Numbered from the stretch's first letter, positions 1-13,556 are shown. The stretch: DNA of 64,000 nucleotides from Gigaspora rosea (GCA_003550325.1 QKWP01000038.1:459403-523402); one strand, 5' to 3'. The notes: generated by a model from the letters alone, not told the origin. Numbers and translations are program-made.

Positions 1-165
1 CTAAATTACATTCTCTAAAAAAAAAAAACTAAATTACATTTTCTAAAAAAAAACTAAATTACATTCTTTAAAAAAAAAACAAAGTTATATTCTTTAAAAA
101 AACAGAATTACAAAATTATATTCTCTAAAAAAAAAAGTTAAATTATTAAAAAAAAAAAAATTTTG
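1..165. repeat. A-rich degenerate tandem repeat
   Basis: The window opens with about six degenerate copies of a roughly 25-30 bp unit of the form CTAAATTACATTCTCT followed by 8-11 A. The copies differ mainly in A-run length. The window edge probably cuts the array, so its full extent is unknown. No coding content is seen. Confidence 0.7.
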
Positions 166-179
166 CAAAATTAAATTCT

Positions 180-385
180 TATATTACAACTTTTATTAGC
201 ACATTTCAAATATAATATTTATAAAAATTACCTATTAGCATTCTTTTAATATACTCTTTTTGCCTATTAACTGTTTTCAAATATAACTTTTTATCCAATA
301 CCTACTTTTTAAATATAACTTTTTTTTAAAAAAAGGGCCTATATTAGCAATTTTTCAAATATAACCTCATATATATAGTGAATAA
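180..385. repeat. dispersed repeat, copy 1 (partner 30755-30950)
   Basis: This stretch reads 'TTATTAGCAC.TTTCAAATATAA ... CCAATACCTACTTTT ... GCCTATATTAGCAATTTTT'. It recurs with the same order and spacing at 30755-30950. The next block, 390-525 ('AGTTATCAG ... TGGTGGATTAA ... GACAGGTTCAGTTTTA'), resembles the right arm of the foldback element ending at 26530. The two blocks are fragments of dispersed repeats, and no ORF accompanies them. Confidence 0.65.
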
Positions 386-894
386 GTTTTATCAGTACTG
401 AGAAGTTATCAGCTTTGAAATTATTATAAACTATTAGATTCATATAACAGAAATGGACTTGGTGGATTAATTTTTTATTGGATCTAACAGGTTATCAGAT
501 TTGACAGGTTCAGTTTTAGGAAATTTAACTCTATATGTGATTAAAATCACATTTTCTTATTTGGAATATTTGTTATAACAATTATTTTAGAACCTATCAA
601 ATACAAGTTTCTTATATATTAAAGATCCAAAAATTTATAATTAGTTAATTTAAATATTTTGATATTTAAATTAACTATGTTCTATTTAAATAAAACTTAG
701 AAATAAATGCAGAACTTCAAAAAATATGTTTAGAAAATTTAAAAAGCATTAAGTTTACTAATGACAAAAAAGCAGAAATTACAAGAAATTTTACAAATCT
801 AAATTAAAAAATCTAATAAATAAAAATGTTCAACTTTATAATAATCTTGTTAATATCTCTACAAACTCAGAGGCTAGAGTTACTATTAAATACA

Positions 895-1085
895 ATATTA
901 ATCAACAATACCTACAGGTTAACAACTATAGCAGCAACTAGCAATATCTACAGATCAACAACTACAACAGTACTAGCAATGCCTACAGATTAACAACTAC
1001 AATAGCTACTAGCAATATCTAAATAACTACAACAACAACTAGCAATGGCAATAGTTTAACAGTTACAAAAGCAGTTATTACTGCC
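895..1085. repeat. degenerate minisatellite (AACAACTACAACAGCAACTAGCAAT type)
   Basis: Four to five imperfect units built on 'CAACAACTACA.CAG.ACTAGCAATATCTACAGAT' lie in tandem, period roughly 35-45 bp. The rest of 386-1981 is AT-rich sequence with stops in every frame. I see no gene in it. Confidence 0.6.
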
Positions 1086-1981
1086 TTTAATATTCAGTGA
1101 GCTAAGTAAAAAAACTAATAAAATCTGGAAAAATATAATTTTAAAGCTCTATTTTGTTTTTGGTAATACATAGTAAAAGGTTAAAATATTGAAATAAAAA
1201 TAGCAAAATTTATTGTTTGTTATTACTATTCATGCTGCAGAACTGGGCCTTTATTGTTAAGTATCCTGCAAATATATAGTTAAAAAAAGTTGAAAATACT
1301 TTTGGTAAAAAAATAGAACAATTAGTAGAAAAAATTAAAAAATTTCAGCAATCTTTGAATATAAATTGTTTTTTCTATAAATTATAAATATTTAAAATCT
1401 AACAATCTTTAAAAGTTCAGCATTTAATTAAAGAAACAAATATTTTGGTAGTAAAATCATTTAAAATGAACCAGTAGATCAAAAATTATTTAGCTTTAAA
1501 GTTTTAAAAAAAATAAACGCTACTTATAAGTTATCTAAATTAGCTCATATAAATTTACTTTTTAATATTTTAATTATTTTAAATATTCGTAAAGTAGAAA
1601 AATTGCCAATTTGCTATATTCTTCAAATATAGGAGTGATTAATTCAGTAGACCAATATTTAGTAGATTATTTAGTAATAAATAAAAGCAATAATAGTATT
1701 GAGTTTGGCAATAACTTAAGTTCAATAAAGATTGGTTTTAATTAATGAATGAACAAGAAAAAATTTTTAAATAAAGTTAAAAAAAGCCTTGAATTAGAAA
1801 ATTAAAGCATTTTCTTAATATAACAAAAAGTATATATGAGAAATTATGTAACAAAGTTTACCAAGAAAAATAAAACAAAAAAATCAAGTATTAGAAGGCA
1901 AATAATATTTTACTAGAAGCAAAATCATTCTCAAAAAGCAGGCACAAGTGAATTTTTGCACAAATACAATATATTCTTAAC

Positions 1982-2207
1982 TAGGGTTCCTTAAACTTAA
2001 ATTAAATCAAATATTAGATATATTTGAAATTGATCAAATAAAATAAATTTTGATTTGAAAAACTTTACTTATAATATTTTTAAATTAAATTAAATATTTC
2101 AAATATTTATCAATTTAAATTTGATTTGATTTAAAAATTTTGTACTTGAATTTGATTTAAAATCAAATATTTGATCAAATCAAATCAAATCAAATTGTAA
2201 AACTCTA
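1982..2207. mobile_element. hAT-type MITE with perfect 8-bp target duplication
   Basis: A 226-bp element begins TAGGGTTCCTTAAAC and ends with the inverse of TAGAGTTTTACAATT. The flanking octamers at 1974-1981 and 2208-2215 are both TTCTTAAC. TAGNG termini with an 8-bp duplication are the hAT hallmark. The interior is a low-complexity mixture of TTGATTTGA and its complement, so the transcript could fold back on itself. There is no ORF. Sequence 2216-2863 is plain AT-rich DNA. Confidence 0.75.
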
Positions 2208-2871
2208 TTCTTAACACAGATATAAGGATCAAAAAAAAAACTAGAGCTGCATTGTATTTGTAAATTAGTTACTATTTGAACATTTAGTTACTCTAGAATC
2301 TTTAATAGCTGCAAAGGCTTCACTAGATTTTTTTAGAAAAATGAGTTTGGCAGTCTATATACAATTTTATAAATGAATTGGATATAAAAATTTGATTTTT
2401 GGAAATAAAGATTCAAATAATGACAGTAAACTTAAAAGTAAAGATAATGATTACTAAGACATTAAAGACAATAAAAGTATAGAAAATTTTATTAAAAGCT
2501 AACTGTCTATTTTGCATACAATTCTTGTTTTTAATTAAATTTAATGTTAATTTTGCTATTGTATTAATAGATTATATACTTGATATAAAATAGAAAGATA
2601 CTTTAAATTTTGTAAATTATATTGTTTACTATCAAAAGATCTTGTTAATTTCAAAAAAATGTACTGTTATGAAATATAGAGTTTATTCAATTAAGATAAA
2701 TACATAATCCTTATTTGTTATATACTTAATACTGCTATAATATTTATTATTGAAACTACTATATTATAATTCTGGTTTTTTTTAATTAAATTTTTATGCT
2801 TTGCTTTAGACTACAAATAGTTTTTATTTGCTTAGCATTATTAAATTTGTTATTTTTTCATAGGTTACAAT

Positions 2872-4196
2872 TAATGTTGGGTACAGTCCTAAGTCCAGTT
2901 TTAAAAACTGGACTGGACTGTTCTATTGGAATTAGGTCCAGTTCCAGTCCAGTTCAGTTTTTATGTGATTTGTCTAAAAAATTTTTTATTTGCTATAGGT
3001 TTTATATAATTTGTTATATATATGTACATATATGCTAATTGCTAAATAGTGATGTATCACTAAGATCCATTTTTACCTTATTCTAGAAAAATTACTACCA
3101 GAAAACTTGTACTACTAGTACCTGTTGGAAATTTTAATATCATGGGAATATATATAAAAGATTAAGATTAAAGTGTTTAAGATCACACACAAGCACTATG
3201 ATTAATTAAAGTACTGTATATTGCTAAAAATAAGCCATCTCTAAAAATATACTACCCCTCTTTTAGTCAAAAAACTCAAACATATCTTTGATTCTAAAAT
3301 AAGCTACCCATGATTAATATAAGTTGTTACATAGTAAAGTACAAACTTTACTAAGAAAATCAATTAAGATCACTTAGATAAACTTATTCAAGAGGTTAAA
3401 ATAAATATATGGAAGAAGTCAATAAAAAAGGAACAAATTTATTTAATAAATTTGTCCCTTTTCTACTGACTCACCATACTCTGAAATTTACAACAAAATT
3501 AAAAAACTTTTTATTAATTGGATTTTAATTTTTATGTCAACAAAGAGACTATAATTTTATTAACAAATTATATTTGTTGAATGTAAAAATTAAAAGTCAA
3601 ATAATAAAAAGTATTCCTATTTAGATGAAACTTTTAGGATATATATAGCTTATTCTCTCAAACAAGTTTACTTGAACTCTAATAATCAATTTACATAGTA
3701 GAATTTAGACTTTACTATGTAACAACTATTGCAATTAACCACAAATTGATTATATCCAAAAATAAGCTACTCAAGATTTTTTGTATACAAAATTGTCCTT
3801 ATTTTTAGAAGTATACACTAACTAAAGATTCATTATATAAAATATGATAATAAATTTAAAAACTAGCAAACTTCTTTTAATATTAATTAATTGTTTTCAA
3901 TGAATTGTAGTAACTATTTATTAATTACTCTACAGTCTTATAGTAAATGATCTATGTTACATACATGCAGATTATTTGAATCTATTTAAGTAATAAATAC
4001 AAATTAATATATTGTATAGTTAGACAAATCTTATACAATATGTAAATACAGTTATAAAATTTTATAAATTTAATTTATTTTGATTTGTATATATATTTAT
4101 TATTTAGGTCCAGTTCCAGTAAGTACTGAAACTGGAATGGACCAGTCCAGTCCAGTAGTGGTCCACTGGACCAGTCCAGTCCAGGAGCCAACACTG
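2872..4196. mobile_element. non-autonomous hAT element, 1.3 kb
   Basis: The ends are TAATGTTGGGTACAG on the left and the inverse of CAGTGTTGGCTCCTGG on the right. They are flanked by a perfect 8-bp duplication GTTACAAT (2864-2871 and 4197-4204). Both ends carry subterminal clusters of 'GGTCCAGTCCAGT' and its complement, as in hAT transposase-binding regions. The interior has no transposase. It includes a small perfect hairpin at 3420-3471 (AAGGAACAAATTTATT and its inverse) related to the MITE at 13557-13791. The short reading frame over the left end is composed of subterminal repeats, not a gene. Confidence 0.8.
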
Positions 4197-4479
4197 GTTA
4201 CAATATAAACTTATTTATTCAAATTAAACTTAGCCAATAGCTCTTGATAAATCTTGATTACAAATTGCTAGATAGTATCATTATTAGAAAATTACTATTA
4301 TTTACATGTACATGTATTATATATATTACAAAATAATATTATATTAGATATAGCCAATATACATTATAGTTATATATGTAATTATTTAAAACTGTACTAT
4401 ATAATAATAAGGACTCCAATTTAATACTTTGTTTAACATAACAAGTTCAAAATTTTTTAGAGAGAGAACTTAAACAATA

Positions 4480-4560
4480 AATGATTAGGTCTGGTTTGGG
4501 TCTAGTCAGGATCGAATAGGATCGGTTTGGGTTTGGTCCAGGATCGGACCAGACTCAGCC
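4480..4560. repeat. GC-richer remnant of hAT-like subterminal repeats
   Basis: A block of 'GGTTTGGGTCTAGTC / GGATCGGTTTGGG / GGTCCAGGATCGGACC' motifs stands out from the AT-rich background. It resembles the subterminal repeats of the hAT elements here, but no matching terminal inverted repeat was found nearby, so it is probably an eroded end. The rest of 4205-4620 is featureless. Confidence 0.4.
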
Positions 4561-5221
4561 TCTAAATTTATACAGACTGATCTGAGTCTAAATATACTTA
4601 TATTTATTTTTTGGTTCTGACAAGTTTACTTAGTACATGAAGTTAGAATTAATTAGTAAAATTTTATGAATCATAAGATTTTATAGAATTTTATTAATTG
4701 ATAATCTGCCTATCAACTGAAGAATAGGCGAAATGTGGCGTGCTCTATCTAAAATTTTTTTCTTACTAAGTTAATGATATATGTCCACTAATTTAAAGTT
4801 GTAGAGCTCGTCGAGATACATCTAAAGGTAGTTAGATCATCCAAATCGGCCTAGTGGATGGTAAGTTATCGTCAAAAAACAATTGACTAACTATATAAAA
4901 ATCCGGGATGGAGATTATATATGAAAATCACTATAGGCAAAATGTGGTGTGCTTCTATTTAAAACATTTTTTACTAAGTTAACGATACATGCCTACTGAT
5001 CGAAAGTTGTAGAGCTCGTTGAGATGCATCTAACGGTGGTTAGATCATCCAAATCGGCCCAGTGAATGGCGAGATATTGTCAAAAAACGATTGGCTGACT
5101 ATATAAAATCTCTATATAAACAAACATGAGATTTTATATAGTCAGCCAATCGTTTTTTGATGATAAATTGCCATCTACTGGGCCGATTTGGATGATCTAA
5201 CCACTGTTAGATGCATCTCGA

Positions 5222-8200
5222 CTAGTGTTCCTAAAACCCAACTGAACTGAACATTGGGTTGAGTTCGAGTTCGGTCCAAATTTGAACCAAACTCGAACCA
5301 GACTTAATTTAAAAATCTAGTTCAGTCTGAGTCCGGTATTGAACTTTTAAACTAAGTATGGGTTCAGTTCGGGTTCAGTTCGAAGTTCATGAACATGTTT
5401 GGGTTCAATAAAATAAATATCACAAAGTGTATACCAGGAATGGAGTGATATTGAAAATTTCACGAAGTGTATACCAGGAATGGAGTGATGCATATCATGT
5501 AGTGATCGTTTTAGGACAGGCCAAAATGGTGAATATCCGCAAAATCTTGGTTCTAATTGGCCAACGTGACCTTAACTATAACATTCTTATTATTTTTCAC
5601 ATATCAAGTATCACATTGTATGTTGCTAAAAGATGATGCTGCTTGCCCTGTGATTTGTTAATGTGACCAGTACTACGGTAAATAAGACATCTAGCCTTAA
5701 AAAAAATTGTGATTATCTATAAAAAATTACAAATGCTATAACAACCGATAGTAAAAATATGCTTTTTGGACGAAAATATCGGTGGCCTGATGCAAATTTG
5801 CATTCTATTTGCTCGATCTTTCATATTCTTCATTTTTTTTCATATGATTTTTTATTGGGTTGATTAAATGATAATCTCTAATTATCAAAGATGAAAACGA
5901 AAAAATTTGTTATTAACCATTAATGCAACTCTTAAAATTGTAAAATGCAAAATTTCCAAATTTGCTTCTGAATGATCAGTTATTATGCTTTAACGCTTTT
6001 GGTTGGTCATACAATCTGTAATCAAAAATGTTGACTAAAAAAATCGATGAACAAGTTATGATCAAGAATGCATCACAATTCAAATTCTAGCAATTGTATC
6101 GTAATAGTACCAAATCGACCTTAACCATATACAGTATTTACCAAATTCTTTATTGTAAAGCATTGCATGCATGTGATACATTTGGAAGAATCTGGTTTAA
6201 TGTGCCGGAGATAAATTTTATTTTTGTTTAAAGAGGCGTATCATTAACTAAACAGGTATTATGCTCAAATTTTATTTTTTTATTATCGGTCATATATTTC
6301 CTATTTTGGTTTAGTTGTAGCATATTGGGTAATTAGTCTCCAAACTGTTGACGCAATAATTATATCATTTTGATAGGTGTGTTATGTGGTTGTACGTAAC
6401 AATAATTAGGCTGTTTGAAGTTGATTCTTTGGTTAACGTTACTTTTCCAGGACTCTCGGGAGAGGAGGAGGTGAGTAAAATGAAACGAACATATGAACAT
6501 ATATGAAAATAAACAAAGATGGACCAATTTCATTGGTTGATATAAATTAGATGACTGGTGAGAGTCATCTAGCGTTTTGATTAGCTGTTCGTTCTCGGGA
6601 GGAGGTGGGAGAGACTTTAGCTAGGGAGGTGATGCTAACCAAAAAATTAACTTCTAAAGGCCTTATTAATAATTTATATGGGGTTCTTAATTTAGGTCCA
6701 ATTATAAAAGTCGCAGTTATGTTTTGAAATATAGAGTTGTATTTTGTAAAATTCAGATGATTTGGGTCACGTTATGAATTTTATGATGATTATGAGCAAA
6801 TTTCGATAATTATTTTTCAGCAATAAAAATGCAGTTTTCGATAATAAAATTTTTGCCAGTATAAAATTATACCAAATCGATATACTGACTAAAAATTATA
6901 TTGTCAAAAACTATATTTTTATTACTGAAAATAATTATATTAACTGTTAAATCTGCTATGATCATCACATTAGAGTGAAAATTCTGTGGATTTCTAACTG
7001 ATCTACAAAACAGATTTACTACCTCGCAACTCCAACTTATACAAGGGAGTTACCAGGAGTACCCAAAATTCCCAGTTATGATATTTGAAGCATCAGAATC
7101 ATGGTCGGTTGGATCGAAATTGACCCAAAATCATTAATAAATCACATCCATTCATTAAGTAAAAAATGCCTAGCTGATAATCTTGCTTTAGAACTTGCTA
7201 AAACTAGAGCTAAACGCCGACCTAGATTTGACACATCCAACCAGAAAATTTGGAGATAGCTCTGTAAAAATCAGTTTAATCTTGTTTTATTATTACCGAA
7301 ATTTGCTGATTTAGCTAGTGCAATTCTAAAAAAATTAGAACTCAGAATTGTTTAAATTTTATTATACTACAAATATATAGCATATATATACATCATATTA
7401 ATTATATTAATTCATATGTTCTTTAACAGATTGAAATAAATATAGTACTGCACTTAAAAATGCAAGCGAATTACATGCTCAAATTTTAAATATTGGATAA
7501 CTTATTAGCAGTTAGTATAATTAAAAAACTTTAACAATTAAACAAATTGAAAATCATATAGGAACGTGTTGTTGTAAAATAATCTGCGCTATAACAATGC
7601 ATGCTAGTTAAGACAAAATAGTCAAGACAAAATCTGGTAAAAGATTATTTTACTATGCTTATGTATTATGATAATAAATTTTTAAAGATTTGTATATTGT
7701 ATTGTTTTATCTTGCATTGTTTTAAAGCTCATTAGCCCTGGAAATTATTGAAATCGTCAATTAATATATTAATTCAGGTAAAAACTGCCACTACATTTTG
7801 TAAGAATAACGTGGTAATATTTCGAGTTGACGTAAAGTCAACAGATCGAAAAGATGCTAAGCATGTTGTTGCGTGTCGTGGAACTGTGATTTGAATAGGT
7901 TTCCATATTTAACAGGTTTTTGTACTATAAAAAAATCTCTTTTTTTCTTTTTACTGTCTTCGGGATTGTACTAACTAAATTTGTCATGAACCACATTACA
8001 TCATACTTAAAGGATATTAAGTGGTGTTTCTAGTGTGGGTCCCAAATGATCGTATAGTCCTGTGCAAGGTTACACATTGCACAGCTACCCTAGTTTTTTT
8101 GGGTTTATTATTACCCGAACCCGAACATATTCATGAACTTCGAATCGAACTCAGACTGAACAAATATCTCAAGTTTGAGTTCAGTTTGGGTTCATAAATT

Positions 8201-8304
8201 CTGGGTTCAGTTCGGGTTCAAGTTCGAAGATCTGCAAAATTTAAAGTTCGGGTTCGGGTTCAACTGAACCTGAACTGAACCCGAACCCAACTTTGGAACA
8301 CTAG
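5222..8304. mobile_element. hAT-like non-autonomous element, 3.1 kb, inside the palindromic element
   Basis: Perfect inverted ends CTAGTGTTCC...GGAACACTAG are flanked by TCTCGA (5216-5221 and 8305-8310). The sequence rejoins the palindromic element exactly when this block is removed. With TAGTGTTCC as the terminus, the octamers ATCTCGAC and GTCTCGAT agree at 6 of 8 positions, compatible with a hAT 8-bp duplication. Both ends have clustered 'GGGTTCAGTTCGGGTTC' repeats over about 170 bp. No transposase ORF is present. A Harbinger-like MITE lies at 6409-6662, and 5427-5640 resembles the insertion at 63638-64000. Other interior sequence is unannotated. Confidence 0.7.
6409..6662. mobile_element. 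PIF/Harbinger-like MITE, 254 bp
   Basis: The left end GGCTGTTTGAAGTTGATTC matches the inverse of the right end (GGCCTTTAGAAGTTAATT), and both are followed by TTGGTTA(A/G)C. TTA flanks both sides (6406-6408 and 6663-6665), the 3-bp duplication typical of PIF/Harbinger. It is GC-richer than its surroundings and includes 'CTCGGGAGAGGAGGAGG' with a related motif inverted near the right end. Confidence 0.55.
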
Positions 8305-8824
8305 TCTCGATAAGCTCTACAACTTCTATTAGTGGGCATATATCGTTAACTTAGTAAGAAAAAATATTTTAGATAGAAGCATGATAAAGTTGGGCACCAA
8401 AACCTTTTTTGCTAAATTCAAAAGTTTCGGGTTTTGGATTATAGTTTCCGAAACCTCATTTGAAACTCTAAACCCTTATCCGAAACCCATAACTCTACCT
8501 AAAACCCTGAAACACTACCCGAAACCCGAAACTATTTAAGATTAAATTTTTGCAAAATATGGCATTGTAGAACGTGCTAACATACTTGTATGCAAAAATT
8601 TGAGTGCCACCAAGAGAAAACATGCATATTTACATATAGATTATATTTAAGATGTATATTTTTCTTTGGTGTTGCTTATTCTGCCAACCTAGATTTAATT
8701 TTACGTACATATCTTATATATATAAAGGTTTACATAAATAAAAAAATCAATGCTATTGATATCATTGATGTAAATGTATTACAAATTATAATATCTACAG
8801 CTAACAATCATGCGGTAATCATTT

Positions 8825-9905
8825 TATAAATTGATCAAAGATATCTTGTCAATTAATTAATCAAATATGATAAAAATAGTTTTATTTGAATTACACAGTT
8901 ATTAGACTTTAAATAAAAAATCATTAAACTTGATCGATTAGTTGCCAAGATATCTTTGATCAAAGTTTGTAAAATGTTACATAAAAACTGTGTGAAATTG
9001 TTTATAAAACTTTGATCAAAGATATCTTGGCAGCCAGTTAATCAAATTTGATGAAGTTTTTTTTTAATTAGAATTTTACAGTTCAAGTGTTAGAATAAAA
9101 AATTTTCATAAATTTATTGATTGGTTGCCAAGAAATCTTTGATTAAAGTTTGAGAAAATTTCAAACCGTTTGTTATACAAAATTGTTTACAAAACTTTGA
9201 TCAAAAATATCTTGGCAATCAATTGATCAAATTCGATAAAAATTTTTTTATTCGAATTTTAATGTTCTATAGATTTAAAAAAAAAACATTGAATTTGATC
9301 ATTTGGTTGCCAAGATAAGATATCTTTGATTAAAGTTTGAGAAAATTTCAAAATATTTGTTATGAAAAATTGTACCAAAATCATTTACAAAACTTTGATC
9401 AAAGTTATCTTGGCAATCAATTGATCAAATTCAATAAAAATTTTTATTAGAATTCTAAAGTTCTGTATATTCAAAAAAATTTCAAATTTGATCAATTGAT
9501 TGCCAAGTTATTTTTAATCAAGTTAAGAAAATTTTAAAATGTTTGTTTACTAAAATTGTGCAAAATTTGTTTACAAAATTTGATCAAAGATATCTTGGCA
9601 ATCAATTAAAAATTTGTTTATTTGAATTCTGCAGTTTTGTTGATTCAATTAAAAAAAATTAACAAATTTGATCAATTGATTGCCAAGATATCTTTGATCA
9701 AAGTTTAAAAAAATTTCAAACCGTTTGTTACATAAAAATTGCACCAAAATTGTTTACAAAACTTTGATCAAAGATATCTTTGCAATCAATTGATCGAATT
9801 CAATAAAAATTTTTTATTCAAATTCTAAAGATATTTAGAATTAAAATAAAAAAATTTTTATCAAATTTTATTGATTAATTGCCAAGATATCTTTGATAAA
9901 AGATT
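8825..9905. repeat. array of alternating inverted GATCAAAGATATCTT units
   Basis: About a dozen copies of 'AACTTTGATCAAAGATATCTTGG' and its inverse 'CCAAGATATCTTTGATCAAAGTT' alternate in orientation every 80-120 bp. Half-units are joined by 'CAATCAATTGATCAAATTCGA' and A/T-rich spacers. The whole block can fold into a series of hairpins. It occupies the left side of the 5.5-kb hAT, upstream of its transposase. The short reading frame over 8590-8829 is not coding-like. Confidence 0.75.
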
Positions 9906-9979
9906 GTAACAAATTTTAAAAAATTTGTAATAAAATCGAAGTGATAGTAATTTCTAATTATTTAATAAATAAAATTTGA

Positions 9980-10325
9980 AAAAATGTGCTTGTCACCGGC
10001 GGTGACATGCCCCTGTATAATGTATGATCAAAACAAACATAAATATGTATAAATTTATTTTCGGTAGGGTTAGGGTTAGGGTTAGGGTTTAGGTTAGGAT
10101 TAGAATTAGAGGTAACTATATAGTAAAATTTCACAAGGAATTTTTTTTGCTATAATAAAAGGTGGTTTCATAGTCAAATTTTCAGCTATTGTGATATTTT
10201 TGAAAACGGAGTTTTTCGCTTCGTTTTCATATTACACAACCAGGTGTAATGTTACACCTGATCTTGATTCCTATTGGCATGGTTGGCATGGGATTGTCAC
10301 CGCCAGTGACAAATAGATTTACTCA
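9980..10325. mobile_element. MITE with TGTCACCGGCGGTGACA ends and a telomere-like core
   Basis: The left end TGTCACCGGCGGTGACA (palindromic in itself) is matched by the inverted right end TGTCACTGGCGGTGACA. The centre holds a (TTAGGG)n-like tract at 10066-10110. A relative with the same ends ('AAATCTATTTGTC.C.GGCGGTGACA') and a CCCTAA-like core lies at 56867-57120. Exact ends and target duplication were not resolved. Confidence 0.6.
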
Positions 10326-10489
10326 TAAAATATATATTATTTTTGTTTAATAATTTAAATTTTTAATTTATTTATATAAACTTAAAAAAAGTATTTAAAG
10401 TGGCTTTTGTATTTTTAAAAAATTTCAAGTATTTATTCTTATTTTTCAAATATTTTATATTAAAATTATTCAAAATTATTTTATTAGCA

Positions 10490-13290
10490 AAAATGTCAGA
10501 ATTTAGCAAAGTTAAAAATATTGTTGATAAAACTATTGAAGATCATCCCTTAAAGCCTATTTGGAATCTTTATAATAGAGGCAAGCTAATTGATAAATTA
10601 GGTCATTATAAAGCAATATGTCAAGCATGTAATAGATTATTTTTACCAGGAAAACCAGCACAAATGGAAAAACATATTATTGATGAATGTACAAATTTTC
10701 AAAAAAATAAAAAAAAGCTGTTATATATATTGTTGAATTGTGCGAATCAAATATTACTGGAACTAAATCTTCAACTGAACAATTATGTTTAAATGAATTT
10801 CTTGAAAGTACAACTATACCAGATGAACACGTTAAATCAATAAATAGTGCACTTATTAAAGCATTAGTGCGTTGTGGAATCTATTTTTTGTTGAATTTTT
10901 AAAACAACTTCGCCCTGCTTATAAACCACCTAACAGAAAAACACTTGCAAATACTTTATTAACTAATGAAATTATAAGAATTGATACATATTTATACAAT
11001 TTAATAAAAGAAAAAAAAATTTAACATTAGGTATTTAAATTTTTTATATTTTTAATATATATTAATATTTATTAATATTTTTTTAGCTTTAGATGGATGG
11101 ACCAGTTTAACAGGAAAATCATTATGAAATTTTATTATTTATTTGGATGATGGTACCATATTACAGTGGAATAGCACACATGAGCGCTATTTTGAAAATT
11201 GCATCCCCTAAAAATAGCATACTGGGTTTTGAAATAACACCCATGCATGTCCCGTAATAGCACGCACCTTATATAGTATATTGTTATAGATAAATAAATA
11301 AATAAATAATATAAATACCATACAGAATTACTACCTGTTTACGTACAGCACATATATACATGAATAACAAATTGAAGATCTATAATTTAGGAAATTATTT
11401 GCTGCAAAGCTATGTATTTTCTATTTAAAAAAATTATTTTCAAATAAATATTTATATACTGTATAAAAACTTGGTTGGTTTCGAAATATCGCACATGTGC
11501 ATACTTGAAATATTGTGCAGGTAATCAAAATACCGCGCAGGTGTGCGCTATTTCACTGTAATATGGTAAAGATATTCTTTGGAAAATTGAAGATTTTTCA
11601 GATAAAAGCCACACAGCAAATTTTTTAAAAAATGAAATTGAAAAGGTATTGCTTAATATTGGAATTGAAAAATTTATTGGTATAGTAACAGATGCAGGTT
11701 CAAATATTAGTTTAGCAAAAAAACAAATTTCTCAAAAATATTTACATATATTGAATATTAGATGTGTTTTATATTCATTTAATCGCATTACAAAAGATTT
11801 AATCAAACATCCATTTGCAGCTAAAAATATTCAATGCTGCAAAACCTTAGTTACATATTTTAAAAAAAGCTATTTACCAAATAATTTATTAACAACAAAA
11901 ATAACTGAAAAAAATATAATAGGAGGTGGACTAAAAACTTATATTGATACAAGATAAACTATAGTTTATAATATGTTAAAATCAATCTATCAGTTAGAAA
12001 CACGTTTGAAAGAGGTATTATAAATTTTATATTATAAAAATTTTTAATTTTTTATATCATATATTTAAATTATTAAATAAATTATTAATTTAATTTTTAT
12101 AATTTTTTTTATTTAGATTGTTAAAGAAAATCCTTTTACTATAACAAATGAATCTGTCAAAACAATTATTTATAAAAAAAAAGTTTTTTTATGAAGTTCA
12201 TAATTTGGTTAAAATTTTTAAGCCTATTAAATATGCTATTATTAAATTAGAAAGTAGAAATGCAACATTAGCTAACTGTTATTTTGCATTATTATGTTTA
12301 AGAAGTTCAATTCATAAATTTTCAGATGAAAGTTGCAAACAATTTCATCAATATGCAATTAAAACATTTAATTCAAGGTTTAAAGAATATGAATCTAATA
12401 AATACCTTTTAGCATATTTTCTCTATTCAGGCTATAAAGATAAGATAATTAATATTTAATTTTAATTTATTTAAATTTAAAATTTTACAAATTATTTAGG
12501 TACAGGAATTAAAAAAACTCAATTTTTAAGAATTACAACTTCAGCAGCTAAAATTTGGAAACAAATGATTAAAATTTCAAATATTGCAATACAGTTAAAA
12601 AAATATAATCATTCTAAAAAAAAGTTAGGAGATATACTTATGGCTCAATTTAGAGAATTTATTTACAAAAAGACCCATTTAATGAATCATTTTCACCAAA
12701 TATTGAATCAGCATTAGATTGGTGGAAAACATATTCAACAATACTACCATATTTACAATTACTTGGAACTAAAATATTTTCAATTACTCCACATGCAGCA
12801 AGTTGTGAAAGAATTTGGTCTAATTGTGGATGGATGTTAGGAAAAAGATGAATAAATTTATCAGTTGAAAATCTTGAGTCATTAGTTAAAATACATTCTT
12901 TCTATATTACTAACAGAAGATCTGAATTAAATTTATATAGTCAAGAGCACACAGTAGAAGAAATTTATCAATAATTATATAATGCACAAGTTGAAGAAGA
13001 AGAAGAAGAAGATAAAAATAATATTGAAAGTTCATTAAATATTGATTTAGATGATTATGATTTAGATGAAGAAGAAGGAACTATTTAGGAGGATATAGAT
13101 TTGTTAAAATTAGTTGATTTAGAAAATAGTATTTTCAAGATACAGATAATCAAAAAATAATAGAAAATTCAGATGATGAAGATGAAACTGATTTAAATAA
13201 TTTTATTTAAGATTTAGAAGATCAAGAAGATTATAATCCAAGTAAATTAGTACAAAAATATCTTGATGATATTGATGAAATTTATTATTA
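10490..13290 (+). pseudogene. hAT transposase, decayed
   Basis: This would cut and paste the surrounding 5.5-kb hAT. The N-terminus (from ATG 10490) has a BED-type zinc finger, visible as C-x2-C (CQAC) followed by H-x4-C. A frameshift near 10715 is followed by a segment typical of hAT proteins. After a short intron (about 11033-11086) comes LDGWTSLTGKS, then an in-frame stop and a 411-bp MITE (11156-11566). Past the MITE the frame resumes as DDGKDILWKI and reaches VTDAGSN (the second catalytic Asp region). Further pieces at 11649-11957 and 12148-12459 are separated by intron-like or broken stretches. The C-terminal dimerisation domain is clear near 12780-12860 (SITPHAASCERIWS...W). Stops there and acidic low-complexity 'EEEEED' downstream show it is non-functional. 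Confidence 0.8.
11156..11566. mobile_element. Tc1/mariner-type MITE inside the hAT transposase
   Basis: The ends CCATATTACAGTGGAATAGC and inverse of CCATATTACAGTGAAATAGC are flanked by TA (11154-11155 and 11567-11568). Deleting it restores the reading frame ...LDDGKDILW... of the hAT transposase, which proves the insertion. The interior is rich in GCGCAT/CATGTGC-like motifs and microsatellite (AAAT)n at 11291-11307. Confidence 0.8.
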
Positions 13291-13556
13291 TTAAATATTA
13301 AATAATTATATTTTTATTAAAATTATCTGTTTATATTATATGTATTGAGATTTTTCTTTAATTAGGGTTTTTTTTTATCTCAAATATATCTTATTTATTA
13401 TGTATTTTATTATTTATTTATTTATATATTTCTTATTATTTATTTATATACTACAATTTTATTATTTATATTATTTATTAAATAATAAATCAATATACAG
13501 TATTATAACTTATATATAAATTATATATTATAAATTTACAAAATTTTAAATATAGG

